7,775 nt of DNA. Source: JAZLIL01 sp045617405 (GTDB taxonomy: Bacteria > Bacillota > Clostridia > Lachnospirales > Lachnospiraceae). This document shows positions 6,044 to 7,775 of the stretch, in pieces. Position 1 is the first letter of the stretch. The number at the start of each line of letters is the position of its first letter. The stretch lies in NCBI GenBank assembly GCA_045617405.1, contig JAZLIL010000195.1:1-7775 (forward strand), given 5' to 3'. The notes beneath the pieces were generated by a model. The model ran no database searches, was not told the DNA's origin, and worked only from the letters and a program-made list of their open reading frames with translations. Position numbers and translations under genes: made by a program.

Positions 6044-6090
6044 ATTGTTGTCGCGTTCACGAAATGAGTAAGTAGCGGAGGTTTGATCAA

Positions 6091-7775
6091 ATGAAGATCA
6101 CATTAAAGGGAGGCACTGTAAAAGAGTACGATAGTGCCATGAGCGTAATTGACATTGCTAAGGACATCAGCGAGGGACTTGCCAGAAATGCATGCGCAGG
6201 AGAAATTAACGGCAAAGTTGTTGACCTTAGAACAGTCGTAGACGCCGACTGTGAGCTGAGCATCCTTACATTCGATGATGAAGCCGGAAAGAAGGCTTAT
6301 CGTCACACTGCAAGCCACGTAGTGGCAGAGGCTGTCAAGAGATTGTATCCCGAAGCAAAGATTGCTATCGGACCTGCAATCGACGAGGGCTTCTACTACG
6401 ATTTTGATACAGCACCTTTTTCTAGAGAAGATCTTGATAAGATTGAGGAAGAAATTAAGAAGATTATCAAGGAAGGCCACGAGCTTAAGAGGTTTACACT
6501 CCGGAGAGCTGAGGCAATAAAGTTTATGCAGGATCGCGATGAGCCTTACAAGGTTCAGCTTATTGAGGATCTTCCCGAGGACGCAGAGCTTTCGTTCTAC
6601 GATCAGGGCGGATTTGTTGATTTGTGTGCGGGACCTCATCTCATGAGCACAAAGCAGCTCAAAGCAGTAAAGCTCATCTCTTCGTCAGGTGCTTACTGGA
6701 GAGGCAATGAGAAGAACAAGATGCTCACCCGTATCTACGGAACCGCGTTTACGAAGAATGCCGACATGGATGCCTACCTTGCACACCTTGAGGACATCAA
6801 GCTTCGTGATCACAACAGGCTGGGTCGCGAGATGAAGATCTTTACAACCGTTGATGTTATCGGGCAGGGGCTTCCTCTCTTTACACCAAAGGGTACAAAG
6901 ATGATTCAGACACTTCAGCGATGGATGGAGGACCTTGAGGATAATGAGTGGGGTTATGTTCGTACAAGAACTCCCCTGATGGCTAAGTCAGATCTTTATA
7001 AAATCAGTGGTCACTGGGATCATTATCAGGACGGCATGTTCATCCTCAATAAAGAAGCGGAAGCAACAAAGGATGGCAAGGAGGTTATGGCTCTTCGTCC
7101 CATGACCTGTCCTTTCCAGTATTATGTATACATGAACGAGCAGCGTTCATACAGGGATCTTCCCTACAGAATGAGTGAAACCTCGACTCTGTTCAGAAAC
7201 GAGGATTCGGGCGAGATGCACGGACTTACACGTGTGCGTCAGTTCACAATCACAGAGGGACACATCGTCCTTCGCCCGGACCAGGCTGAGGAAGAGCTCA
7301 CACGCTGTGTTGAGCTTGCCAATTATGTTATGAAGACCCTCGGAGTTGCCGATGAGGTTACCTACAGACTTTCAAAGTGGGATCCCGACAACAAGGCGAA
7401 GTATCTCGGAGACGAGGAGTACTGGAACAGCACCCAGGGCTATCTTCGTGATGTTATGATAAAGAACGGCATCTCATTTACAGAGGCCGACGATGAGGCA
7501 GCATTCTACGGCCCCAAGATTGATATTCAGGCAAAGAACGTTTACGGCAAGGAAGATACAATGGTTACCATCCAGCTCGACTGCGCAAGCGCTGAGAAGT
7601 TCGGAATGTACTACATCGACGAGAATGGCAACAAGGCACTTCCCTGGATTATTCACAGAACATCAATGGGCTGCTACGAGCGTACACTTGCATGGCTGAT
7701 TGAGCACTATGCAGGTCAGTTCCCGACATGGCTCTGCCCCGAGCAGGTACGTGTTCTTCCTATCTCCGACAAGTA
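6091..7775 (+). CDS. thrS: Threonyl-tRNA synthetase, 3' end cut off by the window
   Basis: The enzyme charges tRNA-Thr with threonine in the cytosol. The first 561 residues are present, out of about 640 usual for the family. Order of domains: TGS (1-60); the editing domain with H72-x3-H76 and C179-x3-H183; then the class II catalytic core. The core carries the zinc ligands C340, H391 and H522, motif 2 around FRNE (368-371), and motif 3 with G527-x2-E530-R531. The anticodon-binding domain begins near 552 and is lost at the edge. The sequence around TCPFQ and TSMGCYERTLAW reads like the clostridial subgroup of ThrRS rather than the E. coli type. Editing residues are intact, so mischarged Ser-tRNA-Thr should be cleared. 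GGAGG (6077-6081) is 9 nt before the ATG. No frameshift was seen in my translation. Confidence 0.97.
   Translation, partial: MKITLKGGTVKEYDSAMSVIDIAKDISEGLARNACAGEINGKVVDLRTVVDADCELSILTFDDEAGKKAYRHTASHVVAEAVKRLYPEAKIAIGPAIDEGFYYDFDTAPFSREDLDKIEEEIKKIIKEGHELKRFTLRRAEAIKFMQDRDEPYKVQLIEDLPEDAELSFYDQGGFVDLCAGPHLMSTKQLKAVKLISSSGAYWRGNEKNKMLTRIYGTAFTKNADMDAYLAHLEDIKLRDHNRLGREMKIFTTVDVIGQGLPLFTPKGTKMIQTLQRWMEDLEDNEWGYVRTRTPLMAKSDLYKISGHWDHYQDGMFILNKEAEATKDGKEVMALRPMTCPFQYYVYMNEQRSYRDLPYRMSETSTLFRNEDSGEMHGLTRVRQFTITEGHIVLRPDQAEEELTRCVELANYVMKTLGVADEVTYRLSKWDPDNKAKYLGDEEYWNSTQGYLRDVMIKNGISFTEADDEAAFYGPKIDIQAKNVYGKEDTMVTIQLDCASAEKFGMYYIDENGNKALPWIIHRTSMGCYERTLAWLIEHYAGQFPTWLCPEQVRVLPISDK

Noticed and set aside
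6103..6639. 178-residue minus-strand open frame inside thrS
   Set aside because: It is a shadow of thrS, whose frame is certain from conserved motifs; it has no recognisable protein features.
1..7775. CRISPR array, transposon ends, tRNA or phage attachment site
   Set aside because: No regularly spaced repeats, terminal inverted repeats with a transposase, cloverleaf or integrase were seen.

Overview
The window looks like ordinary chromosomal backbone from an anaerobic, moderate-GC Firmicute, most likely a clostridial organism of the Lachnospiraceae type. The basis is a threonyl-tRNA synthetase that reads like the clostridial subgroup as I remember it, strong AGGAGG-type ribosome binding sites, sigma-A-type promoters, intrinsic terminators with short T runs, an oxygen-sensitive-looking ferredoxin protein and a corrinoid-methyltransferase-like URO-D protein. 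This taxonomic call is an inference. No phage, insertion sequence, CRISPR array, tRNA or rRNA was seen.

There are five genes, each apparently with its own promoter. (1) 243-1406 (+): a DUF362 protein with two [4Fe-4S] ferredoxin motifs. (2) 1489-3096 (-): a membrane protein fused to a spermidine-synthase-like SAM-fold domain, convergent with gene 1. (3) 3375-4646 (+): an ArsB/NhaD/P-protein-type permease, divergent from gene 2. (4) 4914-5906 (+): a URO-D/MtaA-fold protein. (5) 6091 to the window end (+): thrS, cut off by the edge before most of the anticodon-binding domain.

The spacers carry most of the regulatory signal. Genes 1 and 2 converge on two opposite-facing terminators, and the one serving gene 1 lies inside the last codons of gene 2. 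Genes 2 and 3 diverge from a 278-bp spacer with two outward promoters and a GC-rich block between them. Gene 3 has a perfect 18-bp palindrome just downstream of its -10 box, and a 12/14 match to its core overlaps the -10 box of gene 1, so one repressor may control both. The 267-bp spacer before gene 4 holds a perfect 10-bp inverted repeat upstream of a good promoter. A clean terminator and a separate promoter isolate thrS, which has no room for a T-box leader.

The genes do not form an obvious pathway. Genes 1, 2, 3 and 4 belong to families whose exact substrates cannot be read from sequence. I did not find a convincing new multi-gene system. The best leads are the shared operator, the permease and URO-D proteins with altered family motifs, and the overlapping convergent terminators.
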